A stretch of DNA of 64,000 nt from Agapanthus africanus (GCA_030015575.1 CM057338.1:307709827-307773826), one strand, 5' to 3'; shown: positions 33,600-44,312, counted from the stretch's first letter. The notes: generated by a model from the letters alone, not told the origin. Made by a program: numbers and translations.

Positions 33600-36101
33600 A
33601 TCTGGATAATGGAAGAGGCATTACTAGGAATATCAGGATACCCCGACGAAACATTTCAATGTTTCAGTTTCACTGTGTACTGTTAATGGAAAACTGATTT
33701 CCCAGTTAGACACTTGCTCCAGGGTATGTATTTACCAGGTATGATTCTCACATCTGTATGGTTTTACAGATGATGAGTGGGAGTAAGTTATTGGGAATTG
33801 GGTGATCATACTCATTATATCGGGATTCGTTGTAATCGGTGATATTTGAGGAAGTCACCTGGGTTGTTTGCCGGACGGCAGTTATTTGGTTTTGAATATC
33901 CGCGGTTATGCACCAATTTCAAATTGATATATCTGTACGTCTATTTTCATAGAGTGAGATATACCTTTTGATATTATGTCTATGACATTTACCTATATCA
34001 GTGGATGGTTAGGTAAGGACCATTAAACAGCGGTGTAATTCTTCTTAACCATAAGTACAGTTTTTAACCTACGACGCACAGTGAAAGAGTTGTTAGACTC
34101 AGCGGACTTATACAGAGTATTGTATGTTGTCCAGTGTCCATTAGGACAGAGGGGTTGGTCCTCATACTATATTCTGTTTACTTTTAACTTCTCTAGTTCT
34201 TAGACATGTGTTTCGTTGAAACACAGGGTCTAAATTTTTGAGGAGTTATAGGTATTTGAATAGAGTAGAGAACCAGGTGTTGCAAGTATCGGGATTCTTC
34301 AAAGTGATCGAAGATGTAGATACTTGTATATGGTATTCAGTTGATAGTAATGATTAAGAGAAATTGCTTCTCTTTCAGGTTACTCATAATTGGAAGCACT
34401 CCTAAGTTGAGTAACGCTGGTCGGCCTCTCTCCATTTAGTTTACATGCACTGGAGATAGCTGCATGATTTGAATCTGGTTCAATTAAATCAGTGCCTCTG
34501 GTTCTATATTGGATATAGAACAGTTCATATCTTAACGATGTTAAGCTACGGGGAGTTGTCCGGCTTATGCTTAAAACCAGACACTGGACAACTCAAGGCA
34601 CGTTTCTGTAATGGCTGTTTGTGGGTTGACCCAGGCTATGACGAGGGTTGATTTTCTACCATCTGGATGAACAGTAGAAATATTGTTCTAGACTCGCCAC
34701 AGTTTTATTAAAAATGGATTTTTCAGAAAAAGTAGTGGGAGTATGGTAGAACTGGAAGTGATTCCAGAACCGCAAACGATTACTGAAGATTTAATAAGGA
34801 ACCTAAAGATTCAATCTGATTTGACATTCCATTGGCCACTCCGCAGATAAGGTGAGTAACTTCAGGCACCCGAGAGGTACTCCGGTAGCCTCAAGGACGG
34901 TGACAGGGAAGTTCTTGTTTACCCACACTTGCCATTGCTGTTGTTCCAGGCTGCGAGACCCGGTGGGAGGATGAGTATAGCGTCGTTCTAAACTAGCTTT
35001 AGAAGTGCACGTCTATATGACTCTACCAGAGGGTTGTCGTAGTCAGTGGGAGCAGCGGAAGCATTGGTGGACATCAGGCTTATGTCTATTTATAGACTAA
35101 AGCAGATGTAGCGGAGATAGATCATCTATTTCTGATGTGACAGTCATAGGTTTGACGTCATCAGAATAGGGGATGGATCTGTTGAGAAGGTAGTAGGAAG
35201 TGATATTCCTATACTACGATCGGTTATACTTTGGTCGTCACACAGTGGTTTCTCCACAAGGGACTTGGATATTATATCAGACATACTGGTTACTAGATCT
35301 ATGGTTTTAGATCTAGATTTGGGTGGTTTTCCAATCTGGGTACCCTGACAGCATTCTATGAGTATTTAGAATGGACGACTCCTGACACGGTAGTGCACCT
35401 GCAGTTGATGGAGTCACCCTCTCTAAAGGTGTCTTATAGACTAAAGGGGAGAGGGATACTCATGATTGGCAGATCACTTGCTTAGGCAATTGAGTCAATC
35501 ATGAGATGTCAAGTACCACACCAGATGTCGTTCTTGCACTAGATGCAATAAGTTGATATTGATCCAATCCTGGAGAAACAGTCGGAAGCAGTTTTAGAAC
35601 ATAAGTGAATGTTCTAGGGATATGATAACGGCTGCCTCCTTTAGGAGACGGTTATCATTCCAGGCTTCCAAGGTGACATGGACGACAAGGAGGTTGTCAG
35701 AGTTATAGTTCTCCCTCTGATGAAGGACAGTATTTTGGACAGGTGGTCCAAGGCAATACTGAGGGAGGCATGGCGCAGGTTACTGATTAAGTTCAGTTGA
35801 CGATACAGTCTAAGAAGTTTGGATTTGGCGTTCATTTATGAACTAGGTCCCATCAGACATCCAGACATTCCAAGACAGGTATTGCTCATTTCGGGAGATG
35901 GTTTTCTCCGCGAACTTGAGATATAGAGAGACATAGAAAGAAACATCCTGGCGGATCCACTCACTGAGGCTATTCCTCGAACGCAATAGTTTCGCAAACA
36001 GGCTTTGTGCGACTGACTAGTAGAGGAGTTGGGTGTTCGGTATCACACGGGCTGTGAGTATGCGACATCGCAATAATTAGCCTTGAGTGCAAGTGGGAGA
36101 T
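33600..36101 (+). pseudogene. Relic copia pol of element D
   Basis: No frame is open, but copia RT/RNase H landmarks survive in short runs. At 35247-35325 the peptide GFSTRDLDIISDILVTRSMV corresponds to the FSMKDLG...YILGI region of copia RT. At about 35503-35590 EMSSTTPDVVLALDAIS, then two stops around a Tyr and SNPGE, corresponds to the CTRPD...SRY-SNPG motif. At 35927-35987 RDIERNILADPLTEAI then a stop corresponds to the C-terminal NIADPLTK of copia RNase H. The order and spacing are right for pol. Most of the upstream part (33600-35200) is too decayed to assign. The region ends in AAGTGGGAGATT, the polypurine tract. It encodes nothing functional. Confidence 0.75.
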
Positions 36102-38322
36102 TGTTGGAGATAGTGCCCTCAGAGTCAATTATTGGATCACAGGCACGTGATTGCAATGATTGAGGGAGGACCTATCCCGGTAGGACAGTCTTACTCGAGA
36201 TGATAGTATGCTATCTGGTTTATCTTTATCATCGTGTACTGTTTTAGGTGACCTGACATGTCGCTATTACACGTTGATAGAGCCCCTAGGATTCTTACTT
36301 GACGACCAGCAGTATGATGGCGATCATTTACGTGGGAGCTGGGGTCTATAAGCACATCCTTCAATGGTCCCTAGTCGTAGGAGTTTCGAGACAGGGCATC
36401 GATACTCCATTAGTAGACTAGTGTATACAGTCGAGACCCCGACGAGGGGCGGTGGCCGGTCTCACAAGCCACTGGTGTCAGTTGGTTCACCTAAGATGTA
36501 TACAGGTGCTCATTGGGTTATGAGTACACCGGACAGGACTCGCCGGGAACCTGCTAGTTGGGCTTATACCTGACGTCAGATAGCAGTTCCCTGGTGACAT
36601 GTGTACAGGTTAGTTCATCGACCTGAGGATCGTCATTTGTCTCGTGTGAGTTCCCACTGTGCTTTGATTACTACCCTACCACGGCTCAAAGGAGTCGTGC
36701 AAACAGGTTTTAGTTGGGTACAGTCCCGAGCCACATGGAGGCAGTGAGCGGATCTGCAGGGGTTCGTCTCTCCCGGTATTGGGGGTGAGGTCGCGCTGTG
36801 TCTAGGAGAGCCATTACGCAAAGCCCTCGGCCGAGGCAGGAGATTTACTGGTAGGTATTCCAGTAGTATCTCAGGGCGTTCTGGGCTACGCTCCGACACG
36901 ACTTGTACCGCTTTTGGGGGTCTGACTTTTACCAACCCTCTAGGCCCGACATGCGATGCTCATAGACGAACGGACCGGACTGTACGGATATTGTCACTGA
37001 CAGGCTCAGTAGGGTGTCAGGATGAGTTCGCTCATCGACGTCCCTTTTAGTCAATAGCTGGTGGCCCGTCACGTATTGGCTTATACCTCTGACGTGCTAG
37101 TGGTTAAATCCACAGCCATTGTATTGACGAGTCTTTAGAGTCCACCACACTTTCAGTTACTCAGTTTTCGGGCGAAACGCTGTAGAGGCCGTATGGAGAT
37201 ATGGCAGGGTCCGATCAGATACGCGCGGTATTGCACGGATCAGGATCGTACAGTTTTGTACTAGTGGCTGTATAGTTATATGGCAGGGTTTGATCTGATA
37301 CGTGCGGTATTGCACGGATCAGGATCGAACGGATATTACTAGCCGGCTTTGGCTTAAGCCGGTCCTAGTCTAGTACAGTGTAGATATTGTCTCATTGCAT
37401 TTGTATCCGGTCGGAATACAGATGCGGGTGTGTATGCACAGTGTCGGGGTTTTCCTGTAATTTATTACGGGACCAGTTTTCTGGAGTTGCCAGTTTGCAT
37501 TCCGTTCCGGCCGGTTTTCCTTTGTTCTTTCCCGGCCGGACTTTTCCGATGGAGGGGGTTATTTGCAGTTTTGCAAATAACTCTTTGTGGAGGGTTTTCT
37601 TGCATAAAGATTTATTATGATAGCTTTCATTTCTTTGCACCATTACTTGCATTAATGAGGGTATGGTTTTGATGTAAGAAAAAGCATGGTTGTATGTTTT
37701 CTTGTCTTGGGTTGTGGTCACCTCCTTCTTCTCCTACACTCACCTCCCTCATATGATATATGTTGTTTTCCTCCACCATTTCTTGAGAAAAATGGCCGGC
37801 CACTAATTGGAGAGAAGAGAGAAAATGAGAGATTGATTTTTGTATCATTTGTTCATCTCATTTTCCTTGCAAAAAATTGATAGCATCATTTGCCTCCAAA
37901 GTTTCATTCTTCCCTCCATCTAAAGGCAACTCCAATACCCCAAAAAAAGAGACTACGATTCTACACTACACTTCCTACAGCAAATCTTGGACGCGTCGAT
38001 TCGCCAGCTTCGCGCCCGAGTTGCCTCGGTATTGAGGCGGGAGCCCGTAAAAGACGAAGGCGATGTGGTGCCCTTTCCGGCGAGGAGGCGACGATGTGGA
38101 GCCAAGACTTTCCGCGGGAGATCGGGATGATGAAGAGAAGACCGGAGGATTCGGATCACTCGGTATACTTTTCTTCCCATCTCTTGATTGCTAGCATTAG
38201 GTTAATGGTAAACGATCCGGGTTTTTCATTGTCCGCGGTAGCGCCGGTTTCCGAGTTAGGAAAATTTTTGATTCCGCATTTTGGCCTCGAGTACGAGGCC
38301 GGGGCGCTGCCGTGGCGCAACA
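36102..38322 (+). repeat. 3' LTR of element D (2221 bp)
   Basis: Same length as the 5' LTR with about six substitutions found by eye, for example GATCATTTA for GATCATATA, CCACGGCTC for CCATGGCTC, and TTCCGCGGG for TTCCACGGG. This indicates a young insertion. Confidence 0.96.
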
Positions 38323-38327
38323 ATGTT
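38323..38327. repeat. Target-site duplication of element D, right copy (ATGTT)
   Basis: Exact match to 28189-28193, after which the C RNase H resumes. Confidence 0.97.
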
Positions 38328-39000
38328 GATCTCCAATGTCGACCCGCTCAAACACTTAATGACCAAGGCAAGCCAAGCCGGTAGAATGGCAAGATGGGCT
38401 ATCATGCTACTTGAATTTGACATAGTTTATACTTCTCAGAAAGCAGTAAAAGGGCAAGCTCTTGCAGTCTTCCTTGCTGCTCATCCCATTCCAGAAAGGT
38501 CACCACTCAATTGCGAGTTACCCGACAAACAAGTGCTGCATCTCGTGAAAGGTGAGCCATGTTGGGAACTCTACTTCGACGGAGCCTCATCAATGAGGAG
38601 CTCTGGCAAATTAAGCATCTCGCAGATAAAAGCAGGGACAGGATTGGTGTTCATCACGCCATTGATGGGAACCCTACGATGTTCTTTTGCTCTCACCGAG
38701 CCTCGCACAAACAACGAGGCTGAGTATGAAGCTCTGATAGCTGGTCTGGAGCTCGCCATAGAAATGGAAATCCTTCGGCTACGAGTTTACGGTGACTCTC
38801 AGCTTGTCATCAACCAAGTAAGTGGTGACTATAAGATATACAAACCCGAATTAGCTCGGTACAGAAGCCGAGTGGTGGAACTCATGAAACGGTTCACTCA
38901 CATTGAACTAATGAGAGTCCTTAGAGCGTTGAACGGAAAAGCCGGCATACTCGCTCGCCTAGCTAAAGAGCTAGCTGATCTTGACATGGACGAAATTCTA
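38328..39000 (+). pseudogene. RNase H 3' part and archaeal-type RNase H of element C
   Basis: First comes the end of the gypsy RNase H (DPLKHLMTKASQAGRMARW and LEFDIVYTSQKAVKGQALAVFL). After a linker ending LVKGEPCWELYFDGASS begins a second RNase H of the archaeal type, known to be added in the Tat lineage: the first Asp in YFDGAS, the Glu in RTNNEAEYEALIAGLELAI, and the next Asp in RVYGDSQLVINQVSGDY. The last expected acidic residue (usually A-D before the final helix) appears as AGIL, that is Gly, which would weaken catalysis. The frame is open on both sides of these domains. It actually opens inside the D LTR, so its apparent ATG is not a real start. Confidence 0.88.
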
Positions 39001-40366
39001 ATCACAGTCAGAAGCCGGCAAATTATGCCTCCAGCCTCTTTGTGTGAAGAAGAAAGCGTAGAACAAGAGAACAATCCTGCCGAAGAAGCTTCGATCATTC
39101 AAGACGAGCCCTATTGGAGAGAACTCTTCATAGAGTACCTCCGATACGACAAGATGCCCGAAGGAAAATCTGCGAGGATTCAGCTGAAGAAGAGAGCTCT
39201 CCGATACGTGTTTGTAAATGACACTCTATACCGCAGGTCATATGACCAACTCTGGTTCAGGTGTCTGTCATTGGCCGAAGCCCAAAAGGTCATGAAAGAA
39301 GTTCACTCGGGCGTTTGCAGTGCTCACCAATCTGGCCCCAAGATGCGACTTCAAATTAAACGGCTTGGGGGTATTACTGGCCCACCATGATACGGGATTG
39401 CGGAGAGCATGCAAAGAAATGTCATATCTACCAAATTCACGGTGATTTCATTCACAAGCATCCCAATCCGTTGCATCCTACGGTGGCGTCGTGGCCCTTC
39501 GAAGTCTGGGGAACCGACATAGTTGGCCCAATTGATCATCCGTCATCCAGAGGCCACCGGTTCATATTGGCCGCAGCTGACTATTTTTCCAGATGGGCTG
39601 AAGCTGTCCCGCTAAAAGAAGTCAAGATAGAAAATATTCTGACGTTCTTCCAGCATAACATTCTATACCGCTTCGGTACACCAAGAAGAATCATTCTGAT
39701 AACGGGCCTTCTTTCAAGAGCTTCAAAGTCTCAAGGTTCGCTACTCAGCACAAGATAGACTGGAGATATTCCTCCATCTATAATCCAAGAGCTAATGGGC
39801 TAGCCGAAGCCTTCAATAAGACTCTATGCAAGCTCCTGAGGAAAAATGCTTCAGCCAACAAGAGAGACTGGAATCTTAAACTTCATGAGGCGTTGTGGGC
39901 ATATCGTACCATGCACCGTACTCTAACTCAGTCCACTCCATACTCATTGCTCTTCGAAGTGGAGGCGGTCTTCCCCCTCAAAGTCGAAGTTCCAAGCATA
40001 TGAATGGTCGTTCAGCACGAGTTGACGGAGGAGGAAAACGCGCACCTTCGGCTTGAAGAACTCGACGCCCTTTAAGAAAAGAGGCTCGCGGTGCAGCAAA
40101 ATCTGGAGCTATATCGAGCCCAAATGTTACGGGCCTATGACAAGATGACCCGTCTCCGCGCTTTCAAGAAAGGTGAATTGGTGTTGGTCCTCAAAAGACC
40201 GATCATCCCCAATCGACATGCTAAGGGAAAATTCGAGCCAAACTGTGAAGGACCATACGTCATCGAGAAAGTGTTTGATGGAGAATCCTACCAGCTGATA
40301 AATGCCGAGGGAGAAAGGCCCATGCCATCCATCAATGGCCGATATCTCAAGAAATACTACGCGTGA
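39001..40366 (+). pseudogene. Integrase of element C, frameshifted
   Basis: This would insert the cDNA into the chromosome. The zinc-binding domain has VHSGVCSAHQSG (the His pair) and later KKCHIYQIHG, where the second Cys is Tyr. A one-base shift at about 39370 (a run of five G) separates these parts. The core has FEVWGTDIVGPI with the first Asp and ADYFSRWAEAVPLKEV; the second Asp (SDNG) is out of frame near 39700. NPRANGLAEAFNKTLCKLLRK (with the Glu), ALWAYRT and STPYSLLFEVEAVFP follow. After a TGA near 40001, the C-terminal part at 40091-40366 reads RAFKKGELVLVLKRPI...GKFEPNCEGPYVIEKVF...INGRYLKKYY, the usual Tat ending. Three frames and a lost zinc ligand make it inactive. Confidence 0.88.
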
Positions 40367-41800
40367 ATGCTCCAGGTCGCAGGCGATTTGAGCACACTGG
40401 CCCTACGGTCTGGATCATACATCCTGCAAAACCGTATACAACCCATGGGCGTAAAATGATCCCTATCTTTCCCAAGTCCTACCGGCGAGACTACTTTTAA
40501 ATTCCCACCGGTGCAAAAAAAGGTATGTCCACAAGCAAAATGGGCACGGATGAAAACCCGAAAGGGCTCCGTGAGTAAAAACAGCAGGACTGTCAGCGAG
40601 TTTGTGAAAATCCGAAAGGACGCAAACTCGTGAAAAAGAGATGAAATGCACTCGTAAAGTCCTCTCGACCTCGTGAGGAGAAAATTCCCGCGTGAGATCC
40701 TTACGACTCACAAAGGTGCAACACACTTAGGAGTCCCCACGACTCTTAAGGAGAAAATACACCTATGAGATCCTTTCGACTCGTAGAGAGAAAATGCTTT
40801 TATGGGACCCTTACGGCTCATAAAATTGAAAAGCCTTAGGGGATAGAGATTTAAACCTGTCTCCTAAGCCATCGCTCCCCAATGGGAAACGACGAATGAT
40901 GAGTCGCTCCTGGTACCATATTCCGGTGCAGTGATGCAGGCACCAACCAAATTCTAAATCCCATACCCCAACGGCGAATGATGAGTCGCTCCTGGTACCA
41001 TATTCCAGTGCAGCGATGCAGACGCCAACAAAGTCCCGAAATTCTTCTGGCCCTACGGTTTAGATCATACATCCTGTAAAACCATATACAATCTACGGGT
41101 GTAAACAACCCCAATCTCTCCTAAGTCCTACCAGCGAGACCACATTTAAAGTCCCACCAGCGATGAAGATTCCAAAAAAAAGTATGTCCACAAGCAAAAT
41201 AGGCACGGATGAAAACCTGAAAGGGCTTCGTGAGTAAAAACAGCAGGACAGCCAGCAAGTTTGTGAAAACCAAAAGGGTGCAAACTCGTGAAAAAGAGAT
41301 GAAATGCACTCGCAAAGTCCTCTCGACCTTGTGAGGAGAAAATCCCTGCGTGAGATCCTTACGACTCATAAAGGAGCGACACATATAGGAATCCCTACGA
41401 TTCCTAGGGAGAAAATACACCTACGAGATCCTTTTGACTCGTAGGGAGAAAGTGCTTTTATGAGACCCTTACGACTCATAAAATTGAAAAGTCTTAGGTG
41501 ATAGAGACCTAAACCTGTCTCTTAAGCCATCGCTCCTCAAAGGGCAAGGGCAAATGATGAGTTGCTCCTGGCATTATTCCAGTGCAGCAATGCAGATGCC
41601 GACCCAAAAACCAAAATCCCCAAATCCTGTCATGGCAGATGATGATTCGCTCATGGTACCATATTCCAGTGTAGCGGTGCTGATGTCAACCCAAATTACA
41701 TCAAATCAGCAAAACAACCAATGACCTCCCTGGCAGAATCAAGCTCTACCTCGGAAACAAGTCAACTTCATCCCAGACACCACGAGAAGCGGAGCAAGTC
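40367..41800 (+). repeat. 3' non-coding region of element C with 650-bp tandem duplication
   Basis: Two units begin with CTGGCCCTACGG at 40397 and 41047, a period of 650 bp, and run in parallel through ATGTCCACAAGCAAAAT, GGGCACGGATGAAAACC and GAGTCGCTCCTGG. Within the first unit a segment of about 84 bp (AATGATGAGTCGCTCCTGGT...) is itself doubled at 40978. The second unit ends near 41695. No coding potential is seen. Confidence 0.8.
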
Positions 41801-41809
41801 AAATCCAGC

Positions 41810-42440
41810 ACCGACCGTCCACGTTGCAAAAGGGCAGCATCGACCGTCCAGGTCGCAAAAAGGGCAGCATCGACCGTCCACGTCGCTAAAAGGGCAGCAC
41901 CGACCGTCCAAGTCGCTAAAAGGGCATAACCGACCGTCCACGTCGCAAAAAGGGCAGTATTGACAGTCCAAGTCGCAAAAAGGGCAGCATCGACCGTCCA
42001 CGTCGCTAAAAGGGCAGCACCGACCGTCGAAGTCGCTAAAAGGGCAGAACCGACCGTCCCGTCCAAGTCGCAAAAAGGACAGTATCGACCGTCCACGTCG
42101 CTAAAAGGGCAGCACCAACCGTCCAAGTCGCTAAAAGGGCAGAACCGACCGTCCACGTCGCAAAAAGGGAAGCATCGACCATCCAAGTCGCAAAAAGGGC
42201 AGTATCGACCGTCCATGTCGCTAAAAGGGCAGCACCGACAGTCCAAGTCGCTATAAGGGCAGAACCGACCGTCCAAGTCGCAAAAAGGGCAGCATCGACC
42301 GTCCACGTCGCTAAAAGGGTAGCATCGACCATCCAAGTCGCTAAAAGGTCAGAACTGACAAGTCGCTAAAAGGGCAGAACCGACCGTCCACGTCGCAAAA
42401 AGGGCATCATCGATCGTCCACATCGCTAAAAGGGCAGTGC
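41810..42440. repeat. 30-bp minisatellite in element C, about 21 units
   Basis: The unit is GGGCAGCATCGACCGTCCA plus CGTCGCTAAAA, with alternating variants (CAC/AAC/TAT, CACG/AAGT, GCTAAA/GCAAAA). One unit contains a partial duplication near 42058 and one is shortened near 42355. Because 30 bp is ten codons, most frames stay open on both strands; these repetitive peptides are not supported as proteins. Confidence 0.93.
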
Positions 42441-42538
42441 CAGCTTCCCAAACAGCGGGAACCAAATCAAGTCGCCTCCACGTGAAAGAAGATCCATCAA
42501 TTTCATGCACATGACTCACATATGCGGTGTGCATTTAT

Positions 42539-42553
42539 TGATGGGGGGCACAT
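42539..42553 (+). other. Polypurine tract of element C
   Basis: TGATGGGGGGCACAT abuts the 3' LTR, as is usual in Tat-lineage elements. Confidence 0.75.
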
Positions 42554-44059
42554 TGTTGGGGTAAAAATTTACATCCCGGTTGACCAAGTCAAAATCAATG
42601 TCAACCCCAAGCCAAGTAGGCCTAAGCCTAGGTCAAGTGGGCCAATGCCCGGGTCGAGCCCGAACATGAAGCCGCCGCCCTCCATGCCAAAATAAAAATT
42701 TTGTAATAAATAATTTTGGTGTATTTTTTTATGAATAAATGTAAGAAAGTGGGCATAAAGCCAAATTTTTGTAAGACTCATGGCTCATGTGCAAAAGAAA
42801 TGAGCACATGAGGTATGGGATGGGCAAAATGCCATTTTGTAAAGCCCAAGGGGATATATATAAAGTTTGTAGCCTATAAAGGCAAACATGATGAAAATAT
42901 CTAGCACGACTTTTCATTCTCTAAAAACTCTAGGGTTTTTGTGCCTCCTTCTCCTTCTTCAAGATTCTAAACCTTATACTTTTTTTTGAATTAAATCAAG
43001 AATTTAACTCTTCCTCTTCTAAAAATAAATAGTTTTTCACCACAAAACCCACAAAGGGGAGCTTAGATCTTCCATTAGATCTCAAAAATGGGAGATTTTT
43101 AAATCTCAGCCCCCTCTTGTTCTCCAAGATCCGGCCGACAGAAGAGGAGGAAGGAGACCCATCTCCAGAGATCCCGTTTTGGGAAAGATCCAAGGCTCAG
43201 GGAGAAGAAAGGGGTCCCCTTGAGCATTTATAAAGATTTCTTGGAGTTTAACTCCACATATCAAAGTTTCTGAGGGTTTAACTCCATAAAAATAAATTGA
43301 TAATAATATTACATTTTTTAAAGGAGTTTAACTCCTAAAAGTCAATTAGAGTACAACTCCCAGTACGGGGGGTTGAGCCCCCCCTTTACTTTCCGCTGGC
43401 ACCTTGCGCCCAACGCCTTGCGCCCAGAGCCCACGTGCCGGGCATGTGAGGCGCTGGCACCTGCGCCATGCGCCCAGCTCCCGCGTGCCGTGCACGTGAA
43501 GCGCCGGTGCCCAGCTCCCGCGTGCTGCGCACGTGAGGTGCCGGTGCCATGCGCCCAGTGCTCGCGTGCCGTGCACGTGAGGCGTCGGCGCCATGCGCCC
43601 GCGTGCTGTGTACCGCGCACGTGAGGCGCCGGCGACATGCGCCCGCGTGCCGCGCACGTGAGGCGCCGGCGCCTTGCGCCCAGCGCCCGCGTGCCATGCA
43701 CGTGAGGCGCTGGCGCCTTCTCCCACGTATCGTTTGGATGCCTTTCCTATTTTTATATATATGTATACATACACACACACACTGCACGTAAAAACTTTGC
43801 GGGGCCCCCGATATATCCAAAACCCCTTCAAAACACAACACTGTACGTTGAGTTCACATGACCTGTTTGACCCGTCAATTGGAGGTTCTCTCTCTCCAAA
43901 GGCGAGGGGTAATTAACGGCAGCTTAGTCCGCGGTTGCCGGAGATTCGGATCCTCACAATCAATAAACCCCAGTCGACCCTAGGCAGGAGGAGTCTGTAA
44001 TGCGCCTGACAAGCGCGCGCGTATTCCCATTTCAATGGGGTGACGAAAAATACTCTACA
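42554..44059 (+). repeat. 3' LTR of element C (1506 bp)
   Basis: Colinear with the 5' LTR from TGTTGGGGTAAAAATTTACA to CTCTACA. It has a longer G-box array (43395-43735) and lacks the 110-125 bp segment present at 21711-21837 of the 5' LTR. A (TA)n(CA)n run lies at 43753-43782. Confidence 0.92.
43395..43735. repeat. GC-rich G-box repeat array in the C 3' LTR
   Basis: Seven exact CACGTG palindromes in imperfect units of about 45-55 bp with core GCACGTGAGGCGCCGGCGCC. The 5' LTR has three. The copy-number difference arose after insertion or during reverse transcription. Confidence 0.8.
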
Positions 44060-44064
44060 GTGAG
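44060..44064. repeat. Target-site duplication of element C, right copy (GTGAG)
   Basis: Differs from GCGAG at 20663-20667 by one C-to-T change in a CpG. Confidence 0.75.
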
Positions 44065-44312
44065 GTCGGTGGTAGAGATGAGTGCAAGCGATGGGTCGTA
44101 GAGGAGGATGCGGTGGCTATGAGGGTGGAGGAGAGGGCTGTAGCGATGGTCAAGTTGAGAGGGAGAAAGAGGATCGGGGTCGAGGGAGGCGCGGGCGGTG
44201 GAGTTTGAGGGCACAGGTTGGGTCTCGGGGAGAAGAGATAGGAAAAAGAGTAGGGAGGGAGAGAGATGCGTGTAAACGAGAGAGAGAGAGGGGAAAAATA
44301 TATAGATTTCAA
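44064..44312 (-). pseudogene. Minus-strand open frame split by element C, 5' part
   Basis: On the minus strand an ATG at 44312 opens a frame of about 83 codons that runs into the C insertion. With C removed it continues in phase into 20667-20295, for about 206 codons in all. The start of the peptide is hydrophobic and Ser/Pro-rich (MKSIYFSPLSLSFTRISLP), then Pro/Thr/Ser-rich. It would pass for a short signal-like or low-complexity N-terminus, but I do not recognise it. A CT-rich run (minus strand) and a TA/CA microsatellite lie upstream of the ATG, as in many plant 5' UTRs. Coding is uncertain. Confidence 0.35.

Larger units (their letters stand above)
30428..33600 (+). other. Leader and 5' interior of element D, no intact ORF
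   Basis: A long GC-moderate leader (30428-31800) is followed by sequence with several internal duplications: about 137-bp units at 31848-31984 and 31985-32085 (CATCGTGGTATTC...GAGATCCCTTCACCGGGAGTGAC), GTTGACTGTGTCAAGG three times at 32220, 32310 and 32395, and a roughly 0.4-kb duplication with matching parts at 32837-33110 and 33236-33510. Most of these are also recognisable in E. The stretch occupies the gag position but no gag motif was found. Confidence 0.65.
28194..38322 (+). mobile_element. Element D: Ty1/copia-type LTR retrotransposon with relic pol, recently inserted
   Basis: Two 2221-bp LTRs (28194-30414 and 36102-38322) differ at only about six positions that I could find and have the same length. 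The primer site is tRNA-iMet type, and the tract before the 3' LTR is AAGTGGGAGATT, both usual in plant copia elements. The interior (5.7 kb) has no intact gene, only stop-ridden traces of copia RT and RNase H near 35247-35990. It therefore looks like a non-autonomous copy moved in trans. It sits in the RNase H domain of C with a clean ATGTT duplication. E (minus strand) and H belong to the same broader family. Confidence 0.95.
20668..44059 (+). mobile_element. Element C: Tat/Ogre-type Ty3/gypsy LTR retrotransposon, degenerate, carrying nested element D
   Basis: The LTRs at 20668-22099 and 42554-44059 start TGTTGGGGTAAAAATTTACA and end CTCTACA. Between them lie, in order, gag (22236-24760), protease (25371-26156), RT (26974-28020), RNase H (split by D), archaeal-type RNase H (about 38559-38990) and integrase (to 40366). 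This order with two RNase H domains is known for the Tat lineage. The coding region has many stops and frameshifts, so C cannot encode a working polyprotein. Excluding D it is about 13.3 kb. The flanking GAT/GGT-rich sequence is continuous across the insertion. Confidence 0.92.

Noticed and set aside
28194-38322. Calling D a gypsy element
   Set aside because: The AAGTGGGAGATTGTTGG tract and the RT/RNase H traces (TTPDVV...SNPGE, NILADPLTE) fit Ty1/copia, not Ty3/gypsy.
38281-38327. ATG at 38281 as start of the C RNase H frame
   Set aside because: It lies inside the D LTR; the frame is an accidental fusion after insertion. The true coding begins upstream of D.
41746-42336. Long minus-strand open frame (about 196 codons) with Asp-Gly-Arg-Cys repeats, and plus-strand Ser-Lys-Gly-Gln repeats
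   Set aside because: Pure consequence of the 30-bp minisatellite; frames are open on both strands and no start context or domain supports a protein.
43342-43841. Minus-strand frames of 119-161 codons with His-Gly-Thr-Arg-Ala repeats
   Set aside because: Translation of the GC-rich G-box repeat array in the LTR; no domain and different lengths in the two LTRs.
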